From NCBI GenBank assembly GCA_022749755.1, contig CM040451.1, positions 12,971,871-13,035,870 of the forward strand: DNA of 64,000 nt, written 5' to 3'. Below are positions 1 through 11,223 of this stretch, one piece after another. The notes beneath the pieces were generated by a model. It was not told the origin of the DNA. It saw nothing but the letters and a program-made list of their open reading frames with translations, and did no database searches. This stretch comes from Azadirachta indica. Taxonomy: Eukaryota > Streptophyta > Magnoliopsida > Sapindales > Meliaceae. Position numbers and translations under genes: made by a program. Each line of letters starts with the position of its first letter. Position 1 is the stretch's first letter.

Positions 1-632
1 ATGCTTTTATATTTTAAAATTTTATTTTTAAATAAATATGAATTTAATTTCGGAGGGCAGGCTAATACTTTTAATTATCAGAATTATCAGTCCATATTCA
101 ATGTATTATCTGCAATTTCAATTACTAGTAACTAGATACAGTAAAATCAAATCTAAAACCTATCTGCAAGCCCCGACACTTCTTTGTTGTTGTTGGCAAA
201 GGATTACATTGTTAGTGCCTCAATAAGATGGAGAATCGGGAAATTAACGCACAGCTACATCATCAACTCTGGGGAGACAGCTGCTAGAGATGTGGAGATG
301 GAGATGCAGCGTATGTAGCAGTCACAAATGCACCTATACTGCTAACTCCTTGGTCCTGCACAATTAAAGAAAATAAATCAAGTCTTTGGAGTCACACACA
401 ATCTAATCATAAGTAAGCCATCTATACTAAGAAAATTAGTGCATGGTTCTGGCTGAAGCAACTTTTTGGCTACATATTAATATTTTTGCCAGTCTTCCAG
501 AACAGCTTTCTTTATAATTCAAATAAGCATAGAACAGTAATTTAAGCCATACGGCTAAATTTAGTAGCACACGTGTCCAGAGAGACTGTTACTCCATGTC
601 TTAATCTGTGATATGGTAGTTTGCTGCTCCCC
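1..632. other. Downstream flank of PRP39 gene
   Basis: This stretch lies 3' of the PRP39 stop codon on the minus strand. It probably holds that gene's 3' UTR followed by AT-rich intergenic DNA. The only open frame on the plus strand (38-226) has no recognisable protein features and I do not treat it as a gene. Confidence 0.5.
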
Positions 633-970
633 TTATCTCTGTTCTTGTTCTGGTCCCTGCTGCTGTGGCTGTTCTGCTTGCTGCTGGACCTGCTCAACCT
701 GCTGATGCTGCAGTTGCTGTTGTAGGTAAAGTAGATGTTGCTGCTGCTGCGACTGCTGCTGTTGCGGCAAAAACTCAGGCTGTGGCTGCTGCTGCTGTTG
801 CTGTTGATGTTGATGTTGCTGATGAAAATAGTGCTGCTGCTGCTGATGCAGGGGTTGCTGCTGTTGAAGTGGCTGCAAATGTTGTTGTTCTTGTTGTTGC
901 AATTGCAGCTGCTGTTGTTGCAGAAAAAACTGTTGCTGTTGTTGCTGTTGATAATAGTAATATTGCCACA
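633..970 (-). repeat. CAG/CAA repeat tract coding a poly-Gln tail
   Basis: The end of the last PRP39 exon is an impure run of glutamine codons (CAG and CAA mixed) broken by His, Leu, Pro, Phe and Tyr. CAA interruptions are frequent, which normally limits repeat slippage. On the plus strand the same DNA reads as Ala/Val/Leu-rich open frames (665-1243 and 735-986), which are shadows of the repeat. Confidence 0.85.
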
Positions 971-3900
971 TTTGATTATAAGCTAAGTTATTCTGCAGAT
1001 GTCCACGCTGCTCACTACTTTGCATGGGATACTGAGACATCTGAGCTTGAGGATATAAAACAGGTTGGGCAGGTAGTTGAGACTGGAATGCTGAGGCAAA
1101 ATTATTCTGCTGCATGTTTTGCGGAGGCCAGGCTTGAGGCACTGTTAGACAAGCAGATACTGGGAACTGACTCTGTACTTGGATGCCCTGCTGAACTTGC
1201 GGATTTGTTGAAGGCAAAGGTTGAGAAGGATAACCTGAATTAATAGACATTTGAGCAGCAGTTTCAGCTCCTGGGTACTGTCGTGAAGAAACTCGTCGCT
1301 GGTGATGCCGTCGGTTATGTGAATGTCCTCGAAACCCAAATCTGGAATCCCTGTGAACTCTGTCAGGATTATGCTTTTGATGCCAGTTTCGACTTCTGCT
1401 TGCAGGCGTCTGTGGTCTTGAATATGCCTCTGGTGTAAAATTTTGATGACTTGCAGAAGATGAAGGGCTAATCGTTCCAGTTTGAATTGGGGCAGAGCCA
1501 GATGCTTGAGTCCCCATTGAGCCAGATGCAAAGTGATTTCCATTAGTATTCTGACAACCCCCAAGCATGCTTCCATCTGACAAACTGGTTTCTTGCGGAG
1601 ATTCACTCTTTAGCACACTTTCACGCGATAAATTGGTTTCTTGAGGAGCTTCGCACTCAAGCGAGGTGGCATGCATAGAGCCCGGAGAATCATTTTCCTT
1701 AGGATCCAAGGAAAGTCCCTCCAATGAAAGTGGCTTCGGATCTGATTTGGATTCGTGGTCATACTCTTTCTGAACATCATCTTCTTTAGAGAATTCAACT
1801 GAAGCTTGTACTGCTTCAGTTTCATTAGTAACTTGATGTACTAGATCAGGTGATAACGCTTCAGGTTCACAAGCACCCTGACTGTGCCGCTCTGTAATTT
1901 CAGCAGGTACTTGCTGCATCCTCTCCTGTGAACTGTTGTCAGCATGTCCTGATTGAAGGACATCGATTGGAGCACCATCAGATCGAATATCATGATTTTC
2001 TGGTGATGGTGATTTCTGGTTTGATAGTAAAGCAGTAGCAACATGGTCAGATTCATCATCAGATTTTTCTGGAGGTGAAAGTTTCTTATCTGGAGAAGGT
2101 AATCGCTGAAGGTCTTCAGATCCAGATGGCTGAGAAGGCAACGCAACAATATTTTCCTGTCTTCCTTCCACAAACATTCTCAAGGGCTTCATTTCTCTAG
2201 CCAGACACTCATAAGCTGTCCTCGCACAGAGTGGAAAAAATTTGATGTGCCGATTCCATGCATTCCTCACATCATGAATGGTTCCACACAAGTCAACAAA
2301 CTGCTACCATAAATCATCAATACCCAATAGTTTATATGAAAATGCAATAGATTTAAAGAGCAACTTAGAATGGACTTTGAACAAGATTATATCAAAACCA
2401 TGCACCATGTGATTGTTGGAAATAGATCAACAGTTGGCATAAATAAAAATAACAAGAGGAAAAATCACACAAGACAAAAAAAGATTTTGTAAGACTTTGC
2501 CCCAGACCACTGTGACCGAAAAGCTTTGGGACTCAAAACAGGAACAAGTGGCACAATTAGTAATACAATTAGACGAGTCAAAGGAAAAAAATTTCCACCT
2601 TCCCTAGACCAGTGTAATGGAAAGCATTTTATACATGTTCAAAAGGGGAATTTGACCTGTAAATACAAGCTCGATATATCCTCCACATCTTCCAGACTAA
2701 AATCTTGAAGTACATCTGGACCTGAATATAATGCTTTAGTTATAACAGCATCTACAACATTCATGTGCCTTGAACCTCCATGCATCATTGTGAATTTTAT
2801 TAATTCCTGCATCAGTAAGAGTCAACAATAAAATTTATTATCCAACAATTTTTCATAGTCTAAAATACCCTTGAACTGGAAGACCATGTCAATCTTACCA
2901 GCTACAAAAATAATAAGTTGGTTGACAAATAAGAATCTGGAAGGTACACTATGACTAGATGTAGGACAGAATACCTCTAAAAGTAATTTGGAGCAAGGCA
3001 TGTGTTTGATACCATCTATTAGAATGTCTCTAGCAGCATCTGCACTTTCAGTGGTCTATAAATCAATGAAGCTGTCAGTGAAGAACTGTTTTTATAACCA
3101 ACAAGTAAATCCTGCTATCATAGAATTAATGCTACAGCAAATGATTTTCAGAAATCAAATGATTCCAGAAAGAGGAGAAAAAAAGCAGCAGTACCAAATG
3201 AAGAAAAGCACTAAATAAAACTCCACACTGAAGATGCATATCTGCATTGACCTCAGGACAAGTTTTCTATGAAATATGCTAGAAGCAAGTTTTTAAGATG
3301 ACTAGAAGCAATTTGATTGCTCTATTACAAGTATCCTCCCATATAATTTCGTAAATTTTGAGACTGATCAATTTTGAGGAGATGAGAAGAGTAACATTCA
3401 GCGAATTAGATGGAAACGTGTGCAATTATATGTTTTTCAAATATAGAAATTATATAGTAGCCAACTGATTAAAATACTATAGATGCAAATAGACCAAGGG
3501 TCCCATTTCAGAAAATTCAGATGTCCATGAATAACTTACCATGTACGTAAGTCGTGAAAAATGAATGTATAATATAGGAAGAGTACGCAACTTTTTCTTC
3601 TCTGCAGCAGTTTCTAATGCTTCTTTGAATATATTACAAGCTGCCACGAAATTTCCCTAACAGTTAGGCAAAGCAATGGCATATGTAAGTAATCACCCAA
3701 ATCTAAACAATAAAAGAGTCAACAATTTTTTCTCAATGATTAAAAATTAATTACACACCAGACGTCTTTCCATGTTAGCTTTAATTGTTACATTTTCTAT
3801 AAAGGTGGTATCGGTATCTGATTCAGTATCATTTTCAAGAAAGGCAGCACGGGCAGCACATACGTCTCCTATTTGCTCCTTATACCTGGCATTGAATAGA

Positions 3901-6900
3901 TGGATCACCGGCACTCTCTGCAATGAACACATGGGAGGAGAATGAACATAATTTGGGTCATTTATAAAGTAAAGAATCCAAAGCATCCTATAAAATGCAG
4001 CAATTAACCACATTTCAGCAGACCACAAACTTGTCTCGCAATTACCAAGAGTAATGTGAAAGACAGGAAAAGAATCAAGGTTCACCTGCATAATTCTACT
4101 CATCTAAGAAAGCTACATTTGGATTGTAGTTTTACAATATTCATGGACAGAATTCACATGCAGCAAGTCCTCGGAATCATCAGTCATAACTATCAAACGA
4201 AAAGTAAATGCTGCAAATAAAAGGAGATCATAATGTGGCATGTTCTCCATCTGAATGAATTTAAAAGTCCAGCCAATTGTTTGATAACCAAATAATCAAG
4301 TTCATCCAAAAAAAAAAAAAAAAAGAAGAAGGCGGTTAATTGTGCAACATTATTAAACTTCAGTTGCTGTAAAGAAAGTAGATCTGTATATATAAGATCT
4401 ACACTTCAAGCAACTAGATTCAGAAAAACTCTCCAAAAAGTATATAACTATTTTCAAGTCAAGATCTACTCAACAGATTTTGCAAAACTAAAAGTTCCAT
4501 AGTTTTATGGTCTAAATTGCTTGACAACTCCACTCTAACTAATCAGACTGATGCTTTAAAATGGAAGAAAAAATAATAGCCACCATTATGAAGCTAAATA
4601 CCTTCAGAAATATTTCTGTTGCTCGTGCTAGAGCATAGTTTGCTATCTCTCTTCCTCCCTTACTTTCCATAAAATCGACGTAACGCATCCAGAACTCAGG
4701 ATAATTAGCACAGGGAATTAAGCACCTCTCATAAAGTTTGACAACCTGTAGTAAATAATTAAAATTAAAAAATAAAAGTTTCAGAAGAAAATCATATAAC
4801 AGGGGGACCAAAAAAAAAAAAGCTACAGGCAGTGTCCCGAAAAGAACCAAAAGATAGAAGCCACACCCAATCAAAATCCTCTTGTTTCTCGGCAAAGTTC
4901 AAATAGTCATGCCAATTCTTCAACTGGATGCCATCCAGTGGTTTTACATGGAAATAAGGCCTTCGAATATGAGTCTCAAAGCAATTTATTTTTTCATCCA
5001 GCTGACATGCTTCCTTATAGATCCGCTCTCCAATGAATATATATTTCTGCAGTGCCTTAGATCTAGCCGAGCCAATAGATGGGTCTAGCAGGTCTTTGAT
5101 AACACGAGAGATGTCATCATCCTTATAGTATGTTGGGACTTCACTATCAAGCACAAACTCTGACTCAAATTCCAAAGTGGAATCACTCTGACATTCTAAC
5201 TTCTCTTTCCAAGCAACAGCCAACTTCTTAAAACTGAAGAGAAACTGACATCCCCATTTAGCATATAACTAAAGTAATACCATATGGTCCAGTGAGCAGA
5301 GACAAAATGATCTAGAAAGAATAAAGAATGTTGTCATAGACTTTAGCAAGGAGTAGAAGTATACCTCTCATAATAACGATGTAACTTTTTGCTTGGAAAT
5401 CTCAAAGTTTGGACATATATCTGAGCTAGAGAATTCCAACACTGCTGAGAGAACTCAAACTCCAGGTATTTATCCCACAAGGTATGGCACAAGTAATCCT
5501 TTCCAACAAAGGACAAACCTCTTTTGAATAATCTGTCAGATTGTACAATTCAAAGTTATTGACTCCTATAGCCATCCAAATGCTAAGGCAAAGCTCTGGA
5601 CTCCACTTTAAAGCCATTTAAAATTACTTCTTTTCTCATACAGAAACCATATAGCAATTTCAGTTTCTTCTTTCTCCTGGTTGGATTAACACCAGAAGGT
5701 GACATTCATTTGAAAAATTTCTAGCAACCTTGGGTCAAACATTGTCAAAATAACTTTCCATATTCTTACCAGCAATATTTGGATTATGGACTGAATGTTA
5801 CTAGATTCACAAGAATTTAATTGCTCTAATATGTTAGCCCCATTTAAACATGGTTTTACAAAAGAGACGGAAAATATAACCTGCAATGAATAAATAACAG
5901 TAGCCAAACAGGCTGATTCTCAAATGCATTGCTCACGGAACTGTATCATAACTATTAAATGCACTTAAAAGATTGATATCATTGAAAATTATGATGAATC
6001 TTTTTGAAACTAAAAGCGTCCACACATAAAAATAGACACAGAAAATGTACATAATCCATCGCACATGCCTAGGGGTGTTGACAAAAAATTCTCTTCAAAC
6101 ACATAAAGACAGTTCGAATTGGAATTCCAATTAGGTAACATGACTTTGGCCAAAATGAGAATGCCAAAGCTTCAAAGATGCAAGTGTTGCACAAAGTTTG
6201 TTAATGCTGTATTTACCATAATAAAAATGAAGTCACTTGTTGGCACTAATATTACCTACGGATATCATGAGGATCTTCAAACATTGACATGCTGAAGCTA
6301 CAATAGTGAAACCATACATCAACAGAATATGTTGCAGATTCCACAGCTCGTTCAAAAACTTCAACAACCTTGTCAATAATGCACAAGCGTGCCTTGTGAT
6401 CAGCATACTTCATCCAATAACCATAGCACAAAGGGAACTCAGCCAAGAAGGAGTCATATACCAAACTTATCATCTCTATGTCATCCTGCAGTAATAACAA
6501 CGATGAACTCACGCAATTAATAAGAAATCAATGTCATAAAACTCAAGCAAAGTGACAGTTAGCCGTGTAGATTCAATTGCCTCTATTTTGTGTAAGATAT
6601 GGAATGATAAACCTTCTGAGAATATAAATAACCGTAATTGATTACAAAACAATAAACTTACAGGGAACGTGGTCTCAATCTCTGATATGAGGGAAGTCCA
6701 TTCATTAAAATCCAATGAACCTTCCGCTATCACTTCCTGAACTCTCTGCTTATCAAGACCAGCTGTAGGAAAAGCAAAATTTGGTCATATGCATCCGGAA
6801 CCAACAGAAGCAACGCGCCAACAGCAGCAAATAGAAATTAAGACATAAAAAATGCTTTTTAAGAAAAGACTGCCAATTTCATGAGCAAACGAATAGAAAC

Positions 6901-7031
6901 TCCTGGCTCTGCAATGCCAAGCGAATGTGTACAAGGTGAGTTGAGTAAGAGACACTGCTTCTGAGTGCATTTTTACCTGTAGAATTTCGCTCGACCGACC
7001 GCAACTCCGAGTTTAAAACCTGCAACTCCAT
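633..7031 (-). CDS. PRP39: Pre-mRNA-processing factor 39 (PRP39-like, U1 snRNP)
   Basis: This is a HAT-repeat protein of the U1 snRNP, which helps U1 bind 5' splice sites in the nucleus. I rebuilt eleven exons: 6977-7031, 6662-6762, 6256-6485, 5365-5532, 4867-5233, 4602-4745, 3759-3917, 3540-3656, 2975-3055, 2657-2806 and 633-2300. They sum to 3240 nt, or 1079 residues in one frame. HAT-type segments with paired aromatic residues are visible, for example [10 protein letters not shown] in exon 3, [10 protein letters not shown] in exon 4, [10 protein letters not shown] in exon 5 and [10 protein letters not shown] in exon 6. The last exon is long: a Ser/Glu-rich linker, an Arg/His patch, then a glutamine-rich tail from about residue 970 to the end. 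The start ATG ([10 protein letters not shown]) is the first in the transcript and continues cleanly into the HAT region. Arabidopsis has two paralogues; gene order suggests the PRP39-2 lineage. Family assignment is strong; the role of the Q-rich tail is unknown. Confidence 0.9.
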
Positions 7032-8170
7032 CACTAAGAAATTGCCAATCTCACTTTAGCATCACAGTACTCCCGATTTTTGCCTATAAAGAGCCAAATT
7101 TAATTTATTTTTTTCTCTTTCCTTTGGTTCGAGTAATTCAAAATTTCAGAATATTATGCAAGCACGGTTGAAACGCAATGTATTGGAACTATGTACAACA
7201 AATAATGAAAAGACTAGAGATCGGTGCGTCGTGAAAACCTGACAAAGATCGGGAAAAATGAAAAAAAAAAACAGGCAAGTCATGTTTACACTACTCGACG
7301 TGAATACACGACGCCACTGCTCTTGCCTAATAGAGTTGAGAGTAGCACTCACGAATGGGCGGGCTGACTCGTGTGGGCTCAGGATAATTTATCTCAATCC
7401 ATTCAGCTGGCACCCAAACAGACAATTGGCGTAAAATTAGACCAAACGGCCCGAACAATCTTGCCAAACTGGCCTCAGGAAGATTAAGATTTAGTAACTT
7501 ATGAAGGCCCAAAATAACCTCTTAATCGATTTTGCATAGCGTTATTCATTCTTAAATTCTCAATGCAACAAGGAAGATTGTGCTAAAATTTAACAAAAAA
7601 ATCTTGCCAGTCGGGCCCATTTTGTATTAGGGTAGCATTAAACAAAAATTTTCAAAATCAAACCGAATGGATTGAAATCCATAAAAATAAAAGTCAAAAA
7701 TCAAACTGAATGATTTCTTTTAAGGGAAAAAAAAACTGAGTGGATTAATTTGATTTAATTAATAATAAATTCTTTTATTTTTCATAATTTATTAATTCAT
7801 AAGTTAATTCATTTACTAGTTGGTTCAAATTTAAAATCCATTTTACTAGGTACAAATAATATTTACACTTTTACTTAAAAAGCATTTTCAATATATCAAC
7901 GGGTATGTTATTTGATATTATTATTAGTTATAACTTATGGTAAATTTTAGTAATCCGACGACCTTGCAAGACTTACGAAAGAGGCGAAATTATTTTTGGA
8001 AAATACAGAATAGGGAACCCCGGGGGGCGTAGCTAAACTGTATTTATACGTTACAGCTGCCGGTGACCTTTCTTGAATCAATGATCAACGCACTCCCAGC
8101 AAGCAAGGTCTCGAAAAAAGTAGAAAAGAAAATCCCGATCTGACATAGAATACTGAATTCCGCATGGCTT
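7032..8170. other. Divergent intergenic region, PRP39 / COR413IM
   Basis: This spacer contains the 5' leader and promoter of PRP39 on the minus strand and the distal upstream region of COR413IM on the plus strand. The stretch from about 7560 to 7960 is AT-rich. I see no coding signal. Confidence 0.5.
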
Positions 8171-8400
8171 CACGTTATTAGTTTAAATAAAGGAAGGAAC
8201 AACGAAGATCAAAATAAACGGTAGAGGTTTCATCCACGTTGTTAGCTTGAAGAGAGGAGGGACGATCAAAATGAACCGTGGACAAGGAAGATCAAAATGA
8301 ACCGTAGAGATTTCATCCACGTTGTTGGCTTAAAGAAGGGAACAAGGAAGATCCAAATGAACGGCAGCGCTTTCATCTCTCGTCTTGGCTTTAAGATCTT
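8171..8400. repeat. Imperfect tandem repeat upstream of COR413IM
   Basis: Three and a partial fourth copies of a 60-83 bp unit start near 8171, 8235, 8318 and 8378. The first three open with CACGTT. The copies share a GAAGATC-AAAATGAACG core and end in a TTTCATC segment. The second unit carries an extra internal duplication of about 22 bp around GATCAAAATGAACCGT. The array ends about 90 bp before the likely TATA box of COR413IM, so it may carry regulatory sites. Confidence 0.75.
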
Positions 8401-8401
8401 T

Positions 8402-8500
8402 TCACGTAACGTGACAAGATCTATCCAATAACATGGACCCACGTGGTCCCACAAAATAATATGAGTTACACGTGGGAGCTTGATCGTACACCTATAAAGA
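8402..8500 (+). promoter_or_regulatory. COR413IM proximal promoter: G-boxes and TATA box
   Basis: Two G-box/ABRE cores CACGTG lie at 8440-8445 (inside CCCACGTGGTCC, nearly palindromic) and 8469-8474. Further ACGT cores lie at 8403-8415. A TATA-like CTATAAAGA is at 8491-8499, about 65 bp before the first ATG. Paired G-boxes are a known signature of ABA-, cold- and light-responsive plant promoters, which suits a COR413 gene. Actual inducibility is inferred. Confidence 0.65.
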
Positions 8501-8563
8501 TCGAATTGATGGTCGAGATTCACAAATCACAAAGCAAGGCACTTCAGTCAGTTCAGTTGTGTG

Positions 8564-10230
8564 ATGGCAGCGCAGTGTATGCACTTGCAGCTTTCTCAGT
8601 CTGTCTCGGCGGCAAAAGGAGAGATACGACGACGTACAAGCGACGACAAAACCAAGAGGACAATGTTGTCTTTTCCGCTCTCAACGTCATCGTCGAATCG
8701 CGCTTTCTCTCTGTACAATATCAACCAGCCGATTCTCGCGCGTCAGACGAAGCTCGTTGCCGCTCTCCCGCTTAGCTCAATCTCAAGCTCATTCGCTTTT
8801 AATCCTCTGAGGTTTGTGCATTAAATTTATTACAGATTTTGAATCCAAAACGCCGTGTTTTTTGTCGCTTGAATTGCTTTCGATTCTCCGTGCTGTAGAC
8901 TTTCCTTAAATTATGATGGAATGACGGTGGTGAAGAAGCAGAATAGAAGAGGATTTCGTGCGGTTAGTTATGCAGCACCTCTCACGGCGCGGAATCTCCA
9001 GTGGATCTCAACCATTTCTTCTGTGTATTCATCTTCTCTCTTTGTATAAATGCATACATGTGCTGATTACGAGAATTTTTGCAGCACTTGCTAACGTTAA
9101 AAAGTTTGTAACTTTAACGTTTGATGTTCTTATATAGTGTCTTTTTCCTTTTAATTGAAAAGTTTATAACTTTAACGTTTGATGTTCTTATATAGTGTCT
9201 TTTTCCTTTTAATTGAAAAGTTTGTAACTTTAACGTTTGATGTTCCTATATAGTGTCTTTTTCCTTTTAATTGAATTGTATTTATGTTATGGTTTTCATT
9301 TATGGTTCTTTGTAGCTTTTATCGAAGGAGATTTTAATTTACCGGAAACTGATGGATGTGAATTCATTGTTCAGGGTTTTAATGCTTGCAAAAGGCACTG
9401 CTGTTCAGAAATCGTTTCTTGTTCCACTATTTGCTCTGCAAGCTCCTGCAGCTATCATCTCATGGATTAAGTAAGTGTTTAGAAAAAATTACTGTCATTT
9501 TCAGTCTCTTATTAGTTATGTATTATTATCGTTCTCATGTTATATAAGCACAGATTGTTTTGTTACTCTATTCATCCATGCTCATCTCTATGTTTGCTCT
9601 AGAGTAACCAGAAAGCATTTCATACAAATCGAAAAACCTCTTCATGTTTCAATGGCTTTCAAGCCTCAGGGAACTTATAGTTTGATTTGCATTTTGCAGA
9701 GGTGAATATGGTGTTTGGGCTGCGTTCTTGGCACTTCTTGTTCGTCTCTTCTTTTTTATACCTGGTAGGTTTGATATGGTTTTCTTTGACTGACTGTGAG
9801 CTTTGGCAATAGGAACTTGTTTATTGCTGAATGATATTTTCTTATTTCTGGATAACACTGAAACTCTCATCAGTTCCTATATTTGGTGTTCTTTGTCCAT
9901 AGGTGAGCTCGAGTTGCCATTTGTGGCATTACTCTTGGTTATTGTAGCTCCTTATCAAGTTATGAACTTCAGGCAAGTAGATTTGTTGTCTGAGAATAAA
10001 TTGAATTATTATCTTTTGTTTCCTTGTTTTCATGTTCTTGCCATTTTGTTTGTTCCTATTGCAGGGGAACTCAAGAAGGCGCTATTATTGGCTTGGTGAT
10101 TGCTGGGTATCTGGCTTTCCAGCATTTTTCGCGCACAGGAAGCTTGCAGAAAGCATTTGACCAAGGTTCAGTTGTTGCCACCTTAGCCATCACTTGCATC
10201 ACTGCCGTCTCCTGTTTGTTCTTGATCTAA
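8564..10230 (+). CDS. COR413IM: Cold-regulated 413 inner membrane protein, chloroplastic
   Basis: This is a multi-span protein of the chloroplast inner envelope, from a family induced by cold and linked to freezing tolerance. There are six exons: 8564-8811, 8899-9024, 9375-9470, 9700-9764, 9903-9972 and 10065-10230. The total is 771 nt, or 256 residues, and the frame is consistent. The N-terminus is Ser/Arg-rich, like a transit peptide. The membrane core includes GVWAAFLALLVRLFFFIPG, ELELPFVALLLVIVAPYQVM and GAIIGLVIAGYLAFQHFSR, and the protein ends in VSCLFLI. An in-frame ATG at 8663 would give 223 residues, close to the length I recall for the Arabidopsis protein, so it may be the true start. 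Intron 5 has a GC donor (AG|GCAAGT). The G-box promoter upstream fits cold/ABA control. Assignment is strong; the start is uncertain between the two ATGs. Confidence 0.92.
9100..9273. repeat. Three tandem copies of a 58-bp unit
   Basis: The unit runs from AAAAGTTT to TTTTAATTG and begins at 9100, 9158 and 9216, an exact 58-bp period with only a few mismatches. It lies wholly inside intron 2 of COR413IM and so does not affect the protein. Confidence 0.92.
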
Positions 10231-11223
10231 ATTTATTGTAATCATGATGAGTGGTTTTTTCGGTCATCTGTAAATTATTCTGTTACCAAAGGGTAACAAA
10301 ATAAGAAATAATCATGATTCTGTACCTTTCTTGTTCGTGCCAGATAAATGTATAATTTCTTTAAAATATGAAATAAAATGCATATACTGTCAATATATCA
10401 TGTAGAACTACTATTGACTTCTATCTGCTAGCCTCTGAAATTTTTATACTTTTGTTCTCCATGACTGGCCAGGCTGATTCTCCTCTGTATTAGTATGAAG
10501 ATGGTTCACGATAATACTGTTTTTACCTCTGCAGATATCTCAATCATAGTGAAAGAAAAAAACTGTTCAAACTACATAAAGAAGAAAAAACACATATGCA
10601 GTTGTTGTGGTAGGAACAGCATATTTCCTGTATTTGTGAATGAAATAAACTTTTTGTTTGCTTATAGTACAGTTTTGTTGTGGGTGTCCTTCACCATGGT
10701 AGGAAAAGGAAAAAACAATAAAAGAGTGAGATTTTATAGTTGCAGCCTATATCTAAAACTTATTACTCAATATCCTATTCCTGGTTAGACCTGTGATTAC
10801 CATAGTTATGTTTTGCTATAATCAATATATTTGAAAATACTTTTATTAAACATCTTAACATTGAATTAATTGAAGCTGTTGCGCAAGCTAACATTGACTA
10901 TATATTTCTCCACTGATAAAGCAGTCCTAAAGCTGGATGTGCTTGTCTAATAATTTATTTAACTATTGCTGCAGAGAAAGTAGCTATATTAATGTGTCTA
11001 GGAATACAAGATCCTAAAGGATTCTATGGTCTTCTTCTTTCTCCTGCTTTATCAACTAGTATGCATACGTAGAAGAAGTATAGTAATCAATCTTATGGTG
11101 AGAAAAAAACGCCTTGAGACAGCATCTCATTGTCGACTCTCAGTGCTGGTGTAGAAGTTCAGCAAGTGTGATGGCAAGCAAGGAATTGGCATGTTGTTGC
11201 AGAAACTGAAATTTCTCAGCTGC
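10231..11223. other. Convergent intergenic region, COR413IM / X8 gene
   Basis: This region holds the 3' UTRs of two converging genes and the spacer between them. A 97-codon open frame at 10495-10788 has no recognisable domain and I do not support it as a gene. Confidence 0.5.

Noticed and set aside
665..1243. 192-codon Ala/Val-rich open frame on the plus strand
   Set aside because: It is the mirror of the CAG/CAA repeat and coding sequence of PRP39 and has no ATG-driven domain of its own.
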